Shown in pieces: positions 44,090 to 51,202 of a DNA stretch of 51,202 nt (the first letter of the stretch is position 1; every line of letters begins with the position of its first letter). The stretch comes from Calothrix sp. MO_192.B10 (lineage in GTDB: Bacteria > Cyanobacteriota > Cyanobacteriia > Cyanobacteriales > Nostocaceae): positions 1 to 51,202 of the forward strand of contig JASJDS010000007.1 of NCBI GenBank assembly GCA_030065055.1, given 5' to 3'. The notes under the pieces were generated by a model, which was given only the letters and a program-made list of their open reading frames with translations, was not told the origin of the DNA and did no database searches. The position numbers and the translations under genes were made by a program.

Positions 44090-45310
44090 ATGGCAGCAGA
44101 TAGAGAACGCCAATTATTCTCACTATCTATTCGGTGGCGGATTATTTTAGGAGCTTCAATTGCTGTAATTACGGGATTAATCTCTTTTTACAGTTGTTCT
44201 AGAATACGCTCGAATGTGAATACCCAAGTCATTGCATCTTCCCAGCAGAGCCAGTTACTCAAAAATCAATCAGCCAAGGCAGCTAGAGTAGCCGTCACCG
44301 CCTTAGGATATTTAGTACCAGAAGGTGAAGTGACTCAGTTATCTGCACCCAGTTCCTTGAGTGGTGTGCGGGTAGAGAAATTACTGGTAAAGCAGGGAGA
44401 GGAGGTAAAAGCAGGACAAGTAGTGGCTTGGTTGCAAGGGTATACTAAAGCCACAGCAGCATGGCAACAAGCTAAAGACAAACTGAAAGTAGCTGAAGCA
44501 AAATTGGCGCAAATTGAAGCTGGTGCGAAGTCTGGGGATATTAATGCTCAAAAAGCGACTATTTCTCGCTTAAAGCAGCAATTAATTGGAGAAACAGCTA
44601 CTCAAAAAGCAGCGATCGCTCGCTTGAATGCTCAGGTGGAAAATGCTCGGACGGAGAATGATAGGTATCAAAAGTTATATAAAGAAGGGGCAATCTCAGC
44701 TTCCAACTCAGACTCTAAGCGTTTGCAGTTAGAAACTGTACAACAACAGCTCAAACAAGCTCAAGCCAATCTTGACAGCACCCGTAATAGTATTAAAGAC
44801 CAATTAAAAGAGGCACAAGCTAGGCTGAACAGTATTCGAGAAGTGCGTGCTGTGGATGTGAACCTAGCCAAAGCCGAGCTTAAAAGTGCCATGACTGCGG
44901 TGACTCAAGCCAAAGCCGAACGGGATTTAACCTATGTGACTGCTCCCATAGATGGTAAAGTTTTAAAAGTTCACGCTAAGACTGGGGAAGTTGTCGCCAC
45001 ATCGGGGATTGTAGAAATTGGTAAAACATCTCAGATGTATGTGATTGCAGAAGTTTATCAAACCGACATAGAAAGTGTGCGTATTGGACAAAAAGCCAAT
45101 ATCAGCAGTACAGCTTTTAGTGGTCAATTGCAGGGAACTGTGAGCGATATTGGCTTATTAGTAGACAGACAAAGCATCTTAAGTATCAATCCTGGAGCGG
45201 ATACAGACAGAAGAATAATTAAGGTGAAAATCCGGATTGACAATCCAGCAGATAGTCAAAAAGTTGCTAGCTTAACTCATTTACAAGTGGATGTAGCAAT
45301 CAAAATTTAA
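44090..45310 (+). CDS. hgdB: HgdB/DevB-type membrane fusion protein
   Basis: This HlyD-type periplasmic adaptor links an inner-membrane ABC permease to TolC. The 406-residue product has an N-terminal membrane helix (about 19-37), a lipoyl half-motif (VEKLLVKQGEEVKAGQVVAW, near 92-112), a long coiled-coil hairpin (~115-275, rich in KAxLxxI patterns), the second lipoyl half (TAPIDGKVLKVHAKTGEVVA) and a beta-barrel part (EVYQTDIESVRIGQKANI). DevB relatives export glycolipids to the heterocyst envelope; in Anabaena HgdB and HgdC do so close to the hgl locus, which fits here. A GGGATGA box precedes the ATG. The symbol rests on family and neighbourhood; DevB itself is the alternative. Confidence 0.82.
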   Translation: MAADRERQLFSLSIRWRIILGASIAVITGLISFYSCSRIRSNVNTQVIASSQQSQLLKNQSAKAARVAVTALGYLVPEGEVTQLSAPSSLSGVRVEKLLVKQGEEVKAGQVVAWLQGYTKATAAWQQAKDKLKVAEAKLAQIEAGAKSGDINAQKATISRLKQQLIGETATQKAAIARLNAQVENARTENDRYQKLYKEGAISASNSDSKRLQLETVQQQLKQAQANLDSTRNSIKDQLKEAQARLNSIREVRAVDVNLAKAELKSAMTAVTQAKAERDLTYVTAPIDGKVLKVHAKTGEVVATSGIVEIGKTSQMYVIAEVYQTDIESVRIGQKANISSTAFSGQLQGTVSDIGLLVDRQSILSINPGADTDRRIIKVKIRIDNPADSQKVASLTHLQVDVAIKI

Positions 45311-45325
45311 TGCCAGTAATTAATG

Positions 45326-45428
45326 AGTCGCGGGTGTGAACGATCCCCGATTTCTATCCTAGGAATTAAGAGCTAAGTAACAGATCCCCGACTTTTTTTA
45401 AAAGTCGGGGATCTAAACACCCACGACT
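45326..45428. repeat. Nested inverted repeat between hgdB and hgdC
   Basis: A perfect 15-bp stem, AGATCCCCGACTTTT with AAAAGTCGGGGATCT (45382-45414, loop of three), is enclosed by an outer pair, AGTCGCGGGTGT and ACACCCACGACT (11 of 12). A related hairpin follows the epimerase gene at 49226-49258, so this is a dispersed repeat. In the transcript it may attenuate hgdC or stabilise an mRNA end. TAACTGA heptamers follow at about 45452-45480. Confidence 0.8.
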
Positions 45429-45500
45429 GATCAAACTAATTCATGAATACTGTTAACTGATAACTGTTAACTGATAACTGAATTCCCAGAGGTTGGAATC

Positions 45501-46679
45501 ATGCTGTTTAAAACTCCCTTGGGATTGCTACAACTAGCTAGAAATAAAATTCGTTCTCTAGTGGCTGTAGCGGGTATTGCTTTTATTGTAATTTTGATGT
45601 TTCTGCAACTTGGATTTCAAGATGCACTCTACTCCAGTGCTACCCAAGTACATCGCAGCTTAAGAGGGGATCTATTTTTAGTTAGTTCCCAATATAAATC
45701 CTTGACTGCAATTCAAAGCTTTTTTCGCAGTCGTTTATATCAAACCTTAGGGTTTGATGGAGTGGAATCAGTTTCCCCTATGTACTTAGGATTTGCTAAA
45801 TTTAAAAATCCAGAAAATGGGGAAAAATATTCCATATATGTCATTGGCTTTGAACCAGGAAAACCTGTGATGGACCTGCCAGATGTGGTAGCCAATACAG
45901 ATAAACTGAAAGTACCAGATGTAGTTCTTTTTGACCGTAACTCCCGACCAGAATTTGGTCCCGTCGCCAAAAAATTTGAGCAAGAACAAAGAGAACAAAT
46001 CATCGAAATCTTCCCCTTTGACTCCTTAATGGGATATCGAGTTAGGGTCGGTGGCTTATTTAAACTAGGCCCTTCCTTTGGTGTAGATGGCAACTTAATT
46101 GTTAGCGATACCACTTTTTTGCGGATATTTCCTAATACTCGTCCTTCAGAAATTATTGATGTTGGAGTTATATCCCTCAAGCCAGATGCGAATCCAGAAA
46201 AGGTGATGGCTGAATTGCGATCGCAATTACCAAAAGATGTGAAAATATTCACTTACAAGGACTTCATTAATTTTGAGAAGGAATATTGGGCAACTAGAAC
46301 CCCCATTGGATTTATTCTCAATCTGATGTTAACTATGGCTTCTGTGGTGGGAATTGTGATTGTTTACCAAATTCTCTACAGTAATATTTCCACCCAATTA
46401 ACTGCCTATGCCACATTAAAAGCCATTGGTTATAAAAACAATTACCTGTTAGTGATTGTATTTCAACAGGCATTTGTATTAGCTGTACTAGCTTATATTC
46501 CGGGGTTTGCCGTTTCCATATTAATGTATGACTTTGCGATGGAAGCAACAAAATTACCGATTATGATGAGCTTACAAAATGCCATTCTGGTATTAATCTC
46601 ATCCATTTTAATGTGCATGACTTCCGGTGCATTTGCCATTAATAAACTTCGTTCCACCGATCCGGCAGATATATTTTAA
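45501..46679 (+). CDS. hgdC: HgdC/DevC-type ABC exporter permease
   Basis: This 392-residue MacB/FtsX-like permease has one N-terminal membrane helix (about 17-38), a large periplasmic domain and three C-terminal helices (about 258-282, 308-332 and 355-378). The N-terminus TPLGLLQLARNKIRSLVAVA is typical of DevC, and TLKAIGYKNNYLLVIVFQQ is the conserved region that contacts the ATPase. It follows hgdB by 190 bp. No DevA-type ATPase gene is nearby, so the pair must borrow one, as I recall for HgdB/HgdC in Anabaena. It likely moves heterocyst glycolipids across the envelope. Confidence 0.85.
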   Translation: MLFKTPLGLLQLARNKIRSLVAVAGIAFIVILMFLQLGFQDALYSSATQVHRSLRGDLFLVSSQYKSLTAIQSFFRSRLYQTLGFDGVESVSPMYLGFAKFKNPENGEKYSIYVIGFEPGKPVMDLPDVVANTDKLKVPDVVLFDRNSRPEFGPVAKKFEQEQREQIIEIFPFDSLMGYRVRVGGLFKLGPSFGVDGNLIVSDTTFLRIFPNTRPSEIIDVGVISLKPDANPEKVMAELRSQLPKDVKIFTYKDFINFEKEYWATRTPIGFILNLMLTMASVVGIVIVYQILYSNISTQLTAYATLKAIGYKNNYLLVIVFQQAFVLAVLAYIPGFAVSILMYDFAMEATKLPIMMSLQNAILVLISSILMCMTSGAFAINKLRSTDPADIF

Positions 46680-46696
46680 CCAGGATGATTTTAGTT

Positions 46697-46796
46697 GTAG
46701 GTTGGGTTGAGGGACGTAGACGCGGAGCGGCTTCTCGAAGAGTAACCCAACACAATCAGCCTTTTGTTGGGTTTGGTTTCGTTCTACCCAACCTAC
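46697..46796. repeat. GTAGGTTGGG inverted-repeat element after hgdC
   Basis: GTAGGTTGGG (46697-46706) and CCCAACCTAC (46787-46796) bound a 100-bp element. It also contains GACGCGGAGCGGCTTCTCGA, a block shared with the family-2 MITE at 21159. It fills most of the 197-bp spacer to the glycosyltransferase gene and is non-coding. Confidence 0.75.
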
Positions 46797-46876
46797 ATTT
46801 AATTATAAGTGTTGAACCAGACATGATTTTAGGGGTGCAGAATTGTTGCTGCATGTTAACTATATAGCCAACCTCA

Positions 46877-48112
46877 ATGTCACACTCGCCCTTGTACCTG
46901 CGGAATGTAGAACCTAACCAAAAAATCAAAGTCAATATCCTCACCACCCGGATGGGAGGAAGTCACTATGCTGCGGTAAATGCCTTATGTGCAATGATTG
47001 AGCAGCAAGGACGGCCTTGGGAAATTAGAATCACAGACATAGATGAAATTCTAAATCGTGCATCTGAACACAACTTAATCTTCGATCCGGTGAAAAAGTT
47101 ATTGGGGATTCCCGCATATGAGATGTGGAACCAAATCTTGCAAAAGGGGTGGACTTGGTTGCAACCACCACTTTTATTGCTCCTCAAACTACTGATTAAA
47201 CTTTATCACCAATCCTTAATCAAGATATTTGAGGGTTATTGGCAACAAGAACAACCGGATCTAGTGGTTTCCCTGGTTCCCTTATATAATCGTTTTGTTT
47301 GGGAGAGTTTACAAAGAGTAAAACCAGGAACTCCCTATGTCACGGTATTAACTGATTTTGTCGATTGTCCCCCTAACTTTTGGATAGAGCCAAAAATTAA
47401 CAGCTATGTTGTCTGCGGTACAGAAAAAGCCGTAGAACAAGCTCATTGTTTAGGGGTAACACCAAGGCATATTTTTCCATCTTCTGGGATGATTATCCAT
47501 CCCCATTTTTACGAACCAATTGTCGCCGAGCGCCGTACATCTAGGGAAATTTTAGGATTAGATCCAGACTGTTTGACGGGATTAGTCTTGTTTGGTAGTC
47601 AAGGTTCTAGGGTGATGCTAGATATTTGCCAACGCCTAGAACGTTTTCGCTACAAACTGCAATTAATTTTGATTTGCGGACCCAACGAAAAATTAGCCAA
47701 GGCTCTGCATCAAAATCAAAACAAGTTACCTCGGTTTGTGACTACATTTACCAAAGACATTCCCGACTATATGCACCTAGCTGATTTTTTCATTGGTAAA
47801 CCAAGTTCCCCTAGCATTAGTGAAGCCCTGGCGATGAAACTACCAGTGATTGTGGAACGGAATCTTGGCACCCTGGTAGGTGAAAAGTATAACACCCAAT
47901 GGGTACAAGAAAAACAAGTAGGTTTAGTCATTCCTAATTTTCGTCATATAGATCGAGCAGTAGAGAAATTACTCCAACCTGGTGCTTTAGAAACTTACCG
48001 AGCAAATATTGCAGAGGTGAATCATAGAGCCGTGTTTGAAGTCCCTGACATCCTGCAAGAAATTCTCCAACGGACTTATCAAACTACTTCCAGCAATACA
48101 CCTCAATATTGA
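46877..48112 (+). CDS. MGDG-synthase-like glycosyltransferase (GT28 type)
   Basis: The 411-residue protein resembles monogalactosyl- and glucosyl-diacylglycerol synthases. The N-terminal acceptor domain has ILTTRMGGSHYAAVNALCAM (the GGGHxxAA-type motif) and the membrane-associated WTWLQPPLLLLLKLLIKLY. The donor domain has GLVLFGSQGSRVM, ILICGPNEKLAKAL and KPSSPSISEALAMKLPVIVE, the sugar-nucleotide site. Its place beside hgdB/hgdC and an epimerase suggests it adds the sugar to the heterocyst fatty alcohol, the role of HglT in Anabaena. I cannot tell from the sequence alone whether it is the HglT orthologue or a paralogue, so no symbol is given. The next gene starts seven bases after its stop. 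Confidence 0.78.
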   Translation: MSHSPLYLRNVEPNQKIKVNILTTRMGGSHYAAVNALCAMIEQQGRPWEIRITDIDEILNRASEHNLIFDPVKKLLGIPAYEMWNQILQKGWTWLQPPLLLLLKLLIKLYHQSLIKIFEGYWQQEQPDLVVSLVPLYNRFVWESLQRVKPGTPYVTVLTDFVDCPPNFWIEPKINSYVVCGTEKAVEQAHCLGVTPRHIFPSSGMIIHPHFYEPIVAERRTSREILGLDPDCLTGLVLFGSQGSRVMLDICQRLERFRYKLQLILICGPNEKLAKALHQNQNKLPRFVTTFTKDIPDYMHLADFFIGKPSSPSISEALAMKLPVIVERNLGTLVGEKYNTQWVQEKQVGLVIPNFRHIDRAVEKLLQPGALETYRANIAEVNHRAVFEVPDILQEILQRTYQTTSSNTPQY

Positions 48113-48119
48113 GAGAAAC

Positions 48120-49124
48120 ATGAACCTCAACCATAAAACCATTTTGATTACCGGTATTGGTGACTTTATCGGCTTACGCACCGCAGAAAAAGCGATCGCT
48201 CAAGGAATAAAAGTTTGCGGACTACACAGTTCTAAGGAGGAAGCAAAGAAAGCCCAAAACTTGGGTGCTAAAGTAATTATTGGTAATATTAACGACCGAG
48301 CTACTGCTGAAAAAGCTTGTCAGGGAGTAGACATTGTTTTACATGCCCATGAACTTGCCAAAGAAGGTGGAGAAATTAAGCAATTTCGTGAGGTAAATGT
48401 CAACGGCACTATTAATATAGCCCAGGCAGCCAAAAAAGCTGGTGTGAAAACTTTTGTCCACATTTCTAATGCTTTAGTATACGGCTTTAACTATGCCGAT
48501 GGTGTTGCTGAAGACGGAGTCCTAGTTGGGGAAAATAATCCCTATTGTCAAACCAAAATTGAAGCCGAAAAAGCTCTATTAGAAATTAATTCTCCGACAG
48601 ATTTTGGTGTAATTATTATTAGAGCAGGGGATGTTTACGGACCGGGTAGTATTCCCTGGATTGTCCGACCCATAATCATGATGCGCCAGAAGTTATTTGC
48701 CTATGTAAATGATGGTGCGGGGGTGATTAATCACTGTTATATTGATAACCTGATTGATGCAATTTTTCTTGCCTTAGAAAAAGAACCTTATGGTGAAGTT
48801 TTTAATATCACCGATGGTCAAGCAACTTCTTGGAAAGATTACTTTAATTCCTTAGCTGAGATTACAGGTTTGCCTACACCTTTTTCTTTACCCAAAGATG
48901 AGTTAAAATTATTTCTCAAATTACGCTACCAGGGTCAAAAACTGTTTCGTAAACCCACAGATATTTTTCCCGAAGCAGTAGATTTTATGTCCCGTCCCTA
49001 TGCTTATTCAATTGATAAAGCCCGTCAGATATTAAATTATGAACCGACTATTAATTTAGAGTCAGGATTGCAACTTACTAAACAATGGTTGCAGCAAACA
49101 GATTTGACAAAAATTATGCACTAA
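48120..49124 (+). CDS. NAD-dependent epimerase (extended SDR), HgdA-like
   Basis: The 334-residue protein is an extended short-chain dehydrogenase: Rossmann motif ILITGIGDFIG (TGxxGxxG), then ANDxG-type region GVDIVLHAHELA, HISNALVYG, catalytic NPYCQTKIEAEK (YxxxK near 141) and RAGDVYGPGS. The C-terminal half fits nucleotide-sugar epimerases and 3-beta-hydroxysteroid dehydrogenase-like proteins. ATG at 48120 is preferred to the upstream in-frame ATG at 48036, which lies inside the preceding gene; GAGAG is upstream. In Anabaena, HgdA (a UDP-galactose 4-epimerase) belongs to the same locus and affects glycolipid composition. That role is inferred here from position and fold. Confidence 0.78.
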   Translation: MNLNHKTILITGIGDFIGLRTAEKAIAQGIKVCGLHSSKEEAKKAQNLGAKVIIGNINDRATAEKACQGVDIVLHAHELAKEGGEIKQFREVNVNGTINIAQAAKKAGVKTFVHISNALVYGFNYADGVAEDGVLVGENNPYCQTKIEAEKALLEINSPTDFGVIIIRAGDVYGPGSIPWIVRPIIMMRQKLFAYVNDGAGVINHCYIDNLIDAIFLALEKEPYGEVFNITDGQATSWKDYFNSLAEITGLPTPFSLPKDELKLFLKLRYQGQKLFRKPTDIFPEAVDFMSRPYAYSIDKARQILNYEPTINLESGLQLTKQWLQQTDLTKIMH

Positions 49125-49225
49125 ATTAGTAGTCATTCAAGTTTTCATGCCTCATGCGGTTGCATCTACTATTTTCTGACGGTAAAGATTCAATATAGGA
49201 CTAATTTTGACAAGTCGCGGTGTTT

Positions 49226-49258
49226 AGATCCCTGACTTCTTAAAGAAGTCGAGGATCT
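49226..49258. repeat. AGATCC...GACTTCTT hairpin after the epimerase gene
   Basis: AGATCCCTGACTTCTT (49226-49241) pairs with AAGAAGTCGAGGATCT (49243-49258) with two mismatches. It is a degenerate relative of the hairpin at 45382-45414 and retains the outer AAGTCGCGGTGTTT block. It lies in the 166-bp spacer before the GT2 gene and may act as a terminator. Confidence 0.75.
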
Positions 49259-49290
49259 GTGGTCCCTCAAACTTTATCTAGATAATTCTT

Positions 49291-50289
49291 ATGAGCAAAT
49301 ATCAACCAAAGGTAAGTATTGGTCTGCCTGTATATAATGGTGAAAACTTTATCCGTCCAGCCCTAGATTCTATCCTGGCTCAAACTTTTACAGATTTTGA
49401 ATTAATTATTTCCGATAATGCTTCCACTGATAATACTGAGGCAATTTGTCAAGAATACATGGCAAAAGACTGCCGCATCAAATACTACAAAAATGAAAAA
49501 AATCTTGGTGGTGCTCCTAATTACAATCGGACTTTTGAATTATCGAATGGAGAATATTTTAAGTGGGCAGCCCATGATGATGTGATTGCTCCAGATTTTC
49601 TGAGTAAATGCATTGATGTACTCGACCAAAATCCTGATATTGTCCTGTGTCATTCTCTAGTATCTTATATTAATGAAAATGGTAATTTTTTAGGAAATTA
49701 CAATGTTCATCTCCGCACAGATTCACCAAAAATCCAGGTAAGATTTCATGATTTGCTGGCTAAACATCTCTGTTATCCGATTTTTGGTTTGATTCGTACT
49801 AGTGCTTTGAAAGTTACTCCCCCTCAGGGCGGTTATGGTGCAGCAGATGCAATTTTCTTATTAAGATTAGCTCTCCAAGGAAGGTTTTATGAAATACCAG
49901 AATACCTATTTTTTTCTCGCAGTCATGCTCAACAATCATTAAGTATTTTATTCCCAGATCATATGTCATTTGCCCATGATAATCCGGAATATTCAGTGAA
50001 TATGTTACCCGACCTATATGGCTATGCTCAATGGTTTGATTCATCCAATGATGAGAGTAAACTTCTGTTTCAACATTGGCGGGTATTTTGGGAATATTTA
50101 CGTTCGGCGTGGCTAGTAAAAATGAGCTTTTACGAGCGTCTATGTTGCCATATTAGTATAATTAGACAGTTTCAAGGTACAGAAACTCTATTATTCAAAG
50201 ATTTTGTCATTGCAGCTAAAATCTTGTGGAATCAATATACTAATCCTCAGACCATAAAAACAACTAATTCTCAAACCTCAGAATCGTAA
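49291..50289 (+). CDS. Family 2 glycosyltransferase
   Basis: The 332-residue protein has the GT-A fold of family 2: SIGLPVYNGENFIRPALDSI at the N-terminus, LIISDNASTDNTEAICQEY (nucleotide-binding Asp), NLGGAPNYNRTFE, and the DxD-like AAHDDVIAPDFLSKC near residue 95. The acceptor is unknown. It follows the glycolipid glycosyltransferase and epimerase on the same strand, so a role in heterocyst glycolipid or envelope polysaccharide synthesis is plausible. No transmembrane segment is obvious, so it is probably cytoplasmic or peripheral. Confidence 0.82.
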   Translation: MSKYQPKVSIGLPVYNGENFIRPALDSILAQTFTDFELIISDNASTDNTEAICQEYMAKDCRIKYYKNEKNLGGAPNYNRTFELSNGEYFKWAAHDDVIAPDFLSKCIDVLDQNPDIVLCHSLVSYINENGNFLGNYNVHLRTDSPKIQVRFHDLLAKHLCYPIFGLIRTSALKVTPPQGGYGAADAIFLLRLALQGRFYEIPEYLFFSRSHAQQSLSILFPDHMSFAHDNPEYSVNMLPDLYGYAQWFDSSNDESKLLFQHWRVFWEYLRSAWLVKMSFYERLCCHISIIRQFQGTETLLFKDFVIAAKILWNQYTNPQTIKTTNSQTSES

Positions 50290-50335
50290 TCAATTTAATA
50301 CCAATTTAAAAAGATAATGCGACAAATAGATTCTT

Positions 50336-50364
50336 GTAGAGACGTAGCATTGCTACGTCTCTAC
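50336..50364. terminator. Perfect GTAGAGACGTAGC hairpin
   Basis: GTAGAGACGTAGC (50336-50348) pairs perfectly with GCTACGTCTCTAC (50352-50364) around a three-base loop. It follows the GT2 gene by 46 bp and could end the hgdB-to-GT2 transcript. The motif is a known type of dispersed repeat in filamentous cyanobacteria, so terminator use is inference. Confidence 0.6.
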
Positions 50365-50466
50365 CAAGGGATGTGTTGCGATCGTTTATTAAATCGGTAC
50401 AAGTAAAAATTATTCAGTTGCTGAATCCAATTTTTCATTACAACACTATCTATGGAGAATATTTAG

Positions 50467-50937
50467 ATGATACGGAAAATATCTCAACTTAGTTTTTTAC
50501 TAGTAGCTAGTATTGTCAGTTTAGGTTTCGCCAAAGCTATTAGCACCGAACCTACTGCAACTCTAACTGTGGTAGTAAATGGTATTCAAAATCAAAAAGG
50601 TGAAGTCTGTATTGGCTTATATTCCCAGAAAAAAGGATTTCCTTTAAATACTAAAAATGTACTGAAAAGTGCTTGTACTCAGATTGTAGGTCGTTCTATT
50701 AAACAGCAATTTTCTGGTTTAAAGCATGGAAAATATGCAGTAGCTATAGTTGATGATCAAAATGGCGATCGCCAACTCAATAGAGACTTTTTTGGCATTC
50801 CCCAAGAAGGATTTGGTATTTCCAATAATCCCAAGGTGTCAATCAAAACAGGGGCACCCAAATTCCAGGATGCTAGCTTTATACTTAATAGCAATAAAAC
50901 CATCAATATTTCCATGAAATATCGACTCGATCCTTAA
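50467..50937 (+). CDS. Secreted DUF2141 protein
   Basis: The 156-residue product starts with a signal peptide (MIRKISQLSFLLVASIVSLG, to about residue 25). A DUF2141 domain follows: TLTVVVNGIQNQKGEVCIGL, GLKHGKYAVAIVDDQNGDR, NRDFFGIPQEGFGISNNP and the KFQDASF segment. The family is a small periplasmic beta-sandwich of unknown role. The gene is monocistronic, preceded by a repeat-derived hairpin. Two cysteines (EVCIG and SACTQ) could form a disulfide. Confidence 0.85.
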   Translation: MIRKISQLSFLLVASIVSLGFAKAISTEPTATLTVVVNGIQNQKGEVCIGLYSQKKGFPLNTKNVLKSACTQIVGRSIKQQFSGLKHGKYAVAIVDDQNGDRQLNRDFFGIPQEGFGISNNPKVSIKTGAPKFQDASFILNSNKTINISMKYRLDP

Positions 50938-51202
50938 TTGAAGGAAGAAAGAAGACCTTTTTGTTTAGCTTTCTCGGCGGGAAGCCTCACACTTACCCGT
51001 AAGGGAAGTGTGAGATGAAAGCCGAGGCAGGGTTTATAGGGTAATTTTTGGTCTACAATAAACATAGTAGGGATATCAATTTAAGAGCTAACCGCCACCT
51101 ACTACTTAAAAAACAGAACTCGGATTGTCAAGTTCCGGTGCGGAGGGGCATCCCGTATCGTTAATAAAGCTCGGTTAATGTCCGATGGGATACCAGGAGT
51201 CG
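50938..51202 (+). other. Structured non-coding sequence at the right edge, possible insertion-element RNA
   Basis: No gene is readable here. CTCGGC (near 50973) pairs with GCCGAG (near 51020), enclosing a strong hairpin, CTCACACTT-CCC with GGGAAGTGTGAG. Further on, CATCCCGTATCG and CGATGGGATACC (about 51149-51195) form another pair. This compact folded stretch resembles omega-RNA regions of IscB/TnpB elements (IS200/IS605 type), which would continue beyond the window. That reading is a guess from overall shape. Confidence 0.3.

Overview
The window comes from a filamentous, heterocyst-forming cyanobacterium (Nostocales type). Support: frequent HIP1 octamers (GCGATCGC), heptameric short tandem repeats between genes, ndhN, a CpcT/CpeT-like protein, a CHAT-TPR gene, and a heterocyst glycolipid locus (hgl/hgd/hetI). 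All calls come from reading the sequence and from family knowledge; no database search was run.

Layout. (1) 214-11355, minus strand: a cyanobacterial S10-spc ribosomal protein operon, transcribed rplC-rplD-rplW-rplB-rpsS-rplV-rpsC-rplP-rpmC-rpsQ-rplN-rplX-rplE-rpsH-rplF-rplR-rpsE-rplO-secY. There is no rpsJ, rpsN or rpmD within it, as is usual in this phylum. (2) 11356-17312: an accessory stretch between rplC and ndhN. It holds a small hypothetical gene, many repeats, two MITE-like elements and a decayed CHAT/NB-ARC/TPR gene with two frameshifts and no nucleotide-binding core. (3) 17313-20740: ndhN, a secreted CpcT/CpeT-like protein, a 36-residue single-TM gene, a DUF3172 protein and an AMIN-domain protein. 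(4) 21754-40075: hetI (phosphopantetheinyl transferase), then a convergent minus-strand operon hglE, a small membrane protein gene, hglD, hglC, hglA, hglB. These encode a PUFA-synthase-like polyketide synthase for the heterocyst glycolipid fatty alcohol. HetI would activate the ACPs; HglE/HglC condense; HglD reduces and dehydrates; HglA reduces the enoyl group; HglB releases the chain reductively. hetN, which lies next to hetM/hglB in Anabaena PCC 7120, is absent; a small secreted cysteine-containing protein occupies its place. (5) 40579-43145: a small hypothetical gene and a ParB-like protein fused to a degenerate methyltransferase. (6) 44090-50289, plus strand: a DevB/DevC-type exporter pair without an ATPase gene (hgdB, hgdC), an MGDG-synthase-like glycosyltransferase, an NAD-dependent epimerase (HgdA-like) and a GT2 glycosyltransferase. 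These plausibly glycosylate and export the alcohol made by region 4. (7) 50467-51202: a secreted DUF2141 protein and a structured non-coding stretch at the right edge.

Repeats shape this DNA. Heptamer tandem repeats and a 'CTCACGCAAAGGCGCAAAG' repeat fill most junctions of the hgl operon. They have also entered the PKS reading frames in phase, within linkers. At least three MITE-like families are present, one with a clear 9-bp target duplication and one whose two copies show compensatory changes in hairpin stems. A three-way-junction RNA candidate lies about 55 bp upstream of hetI.
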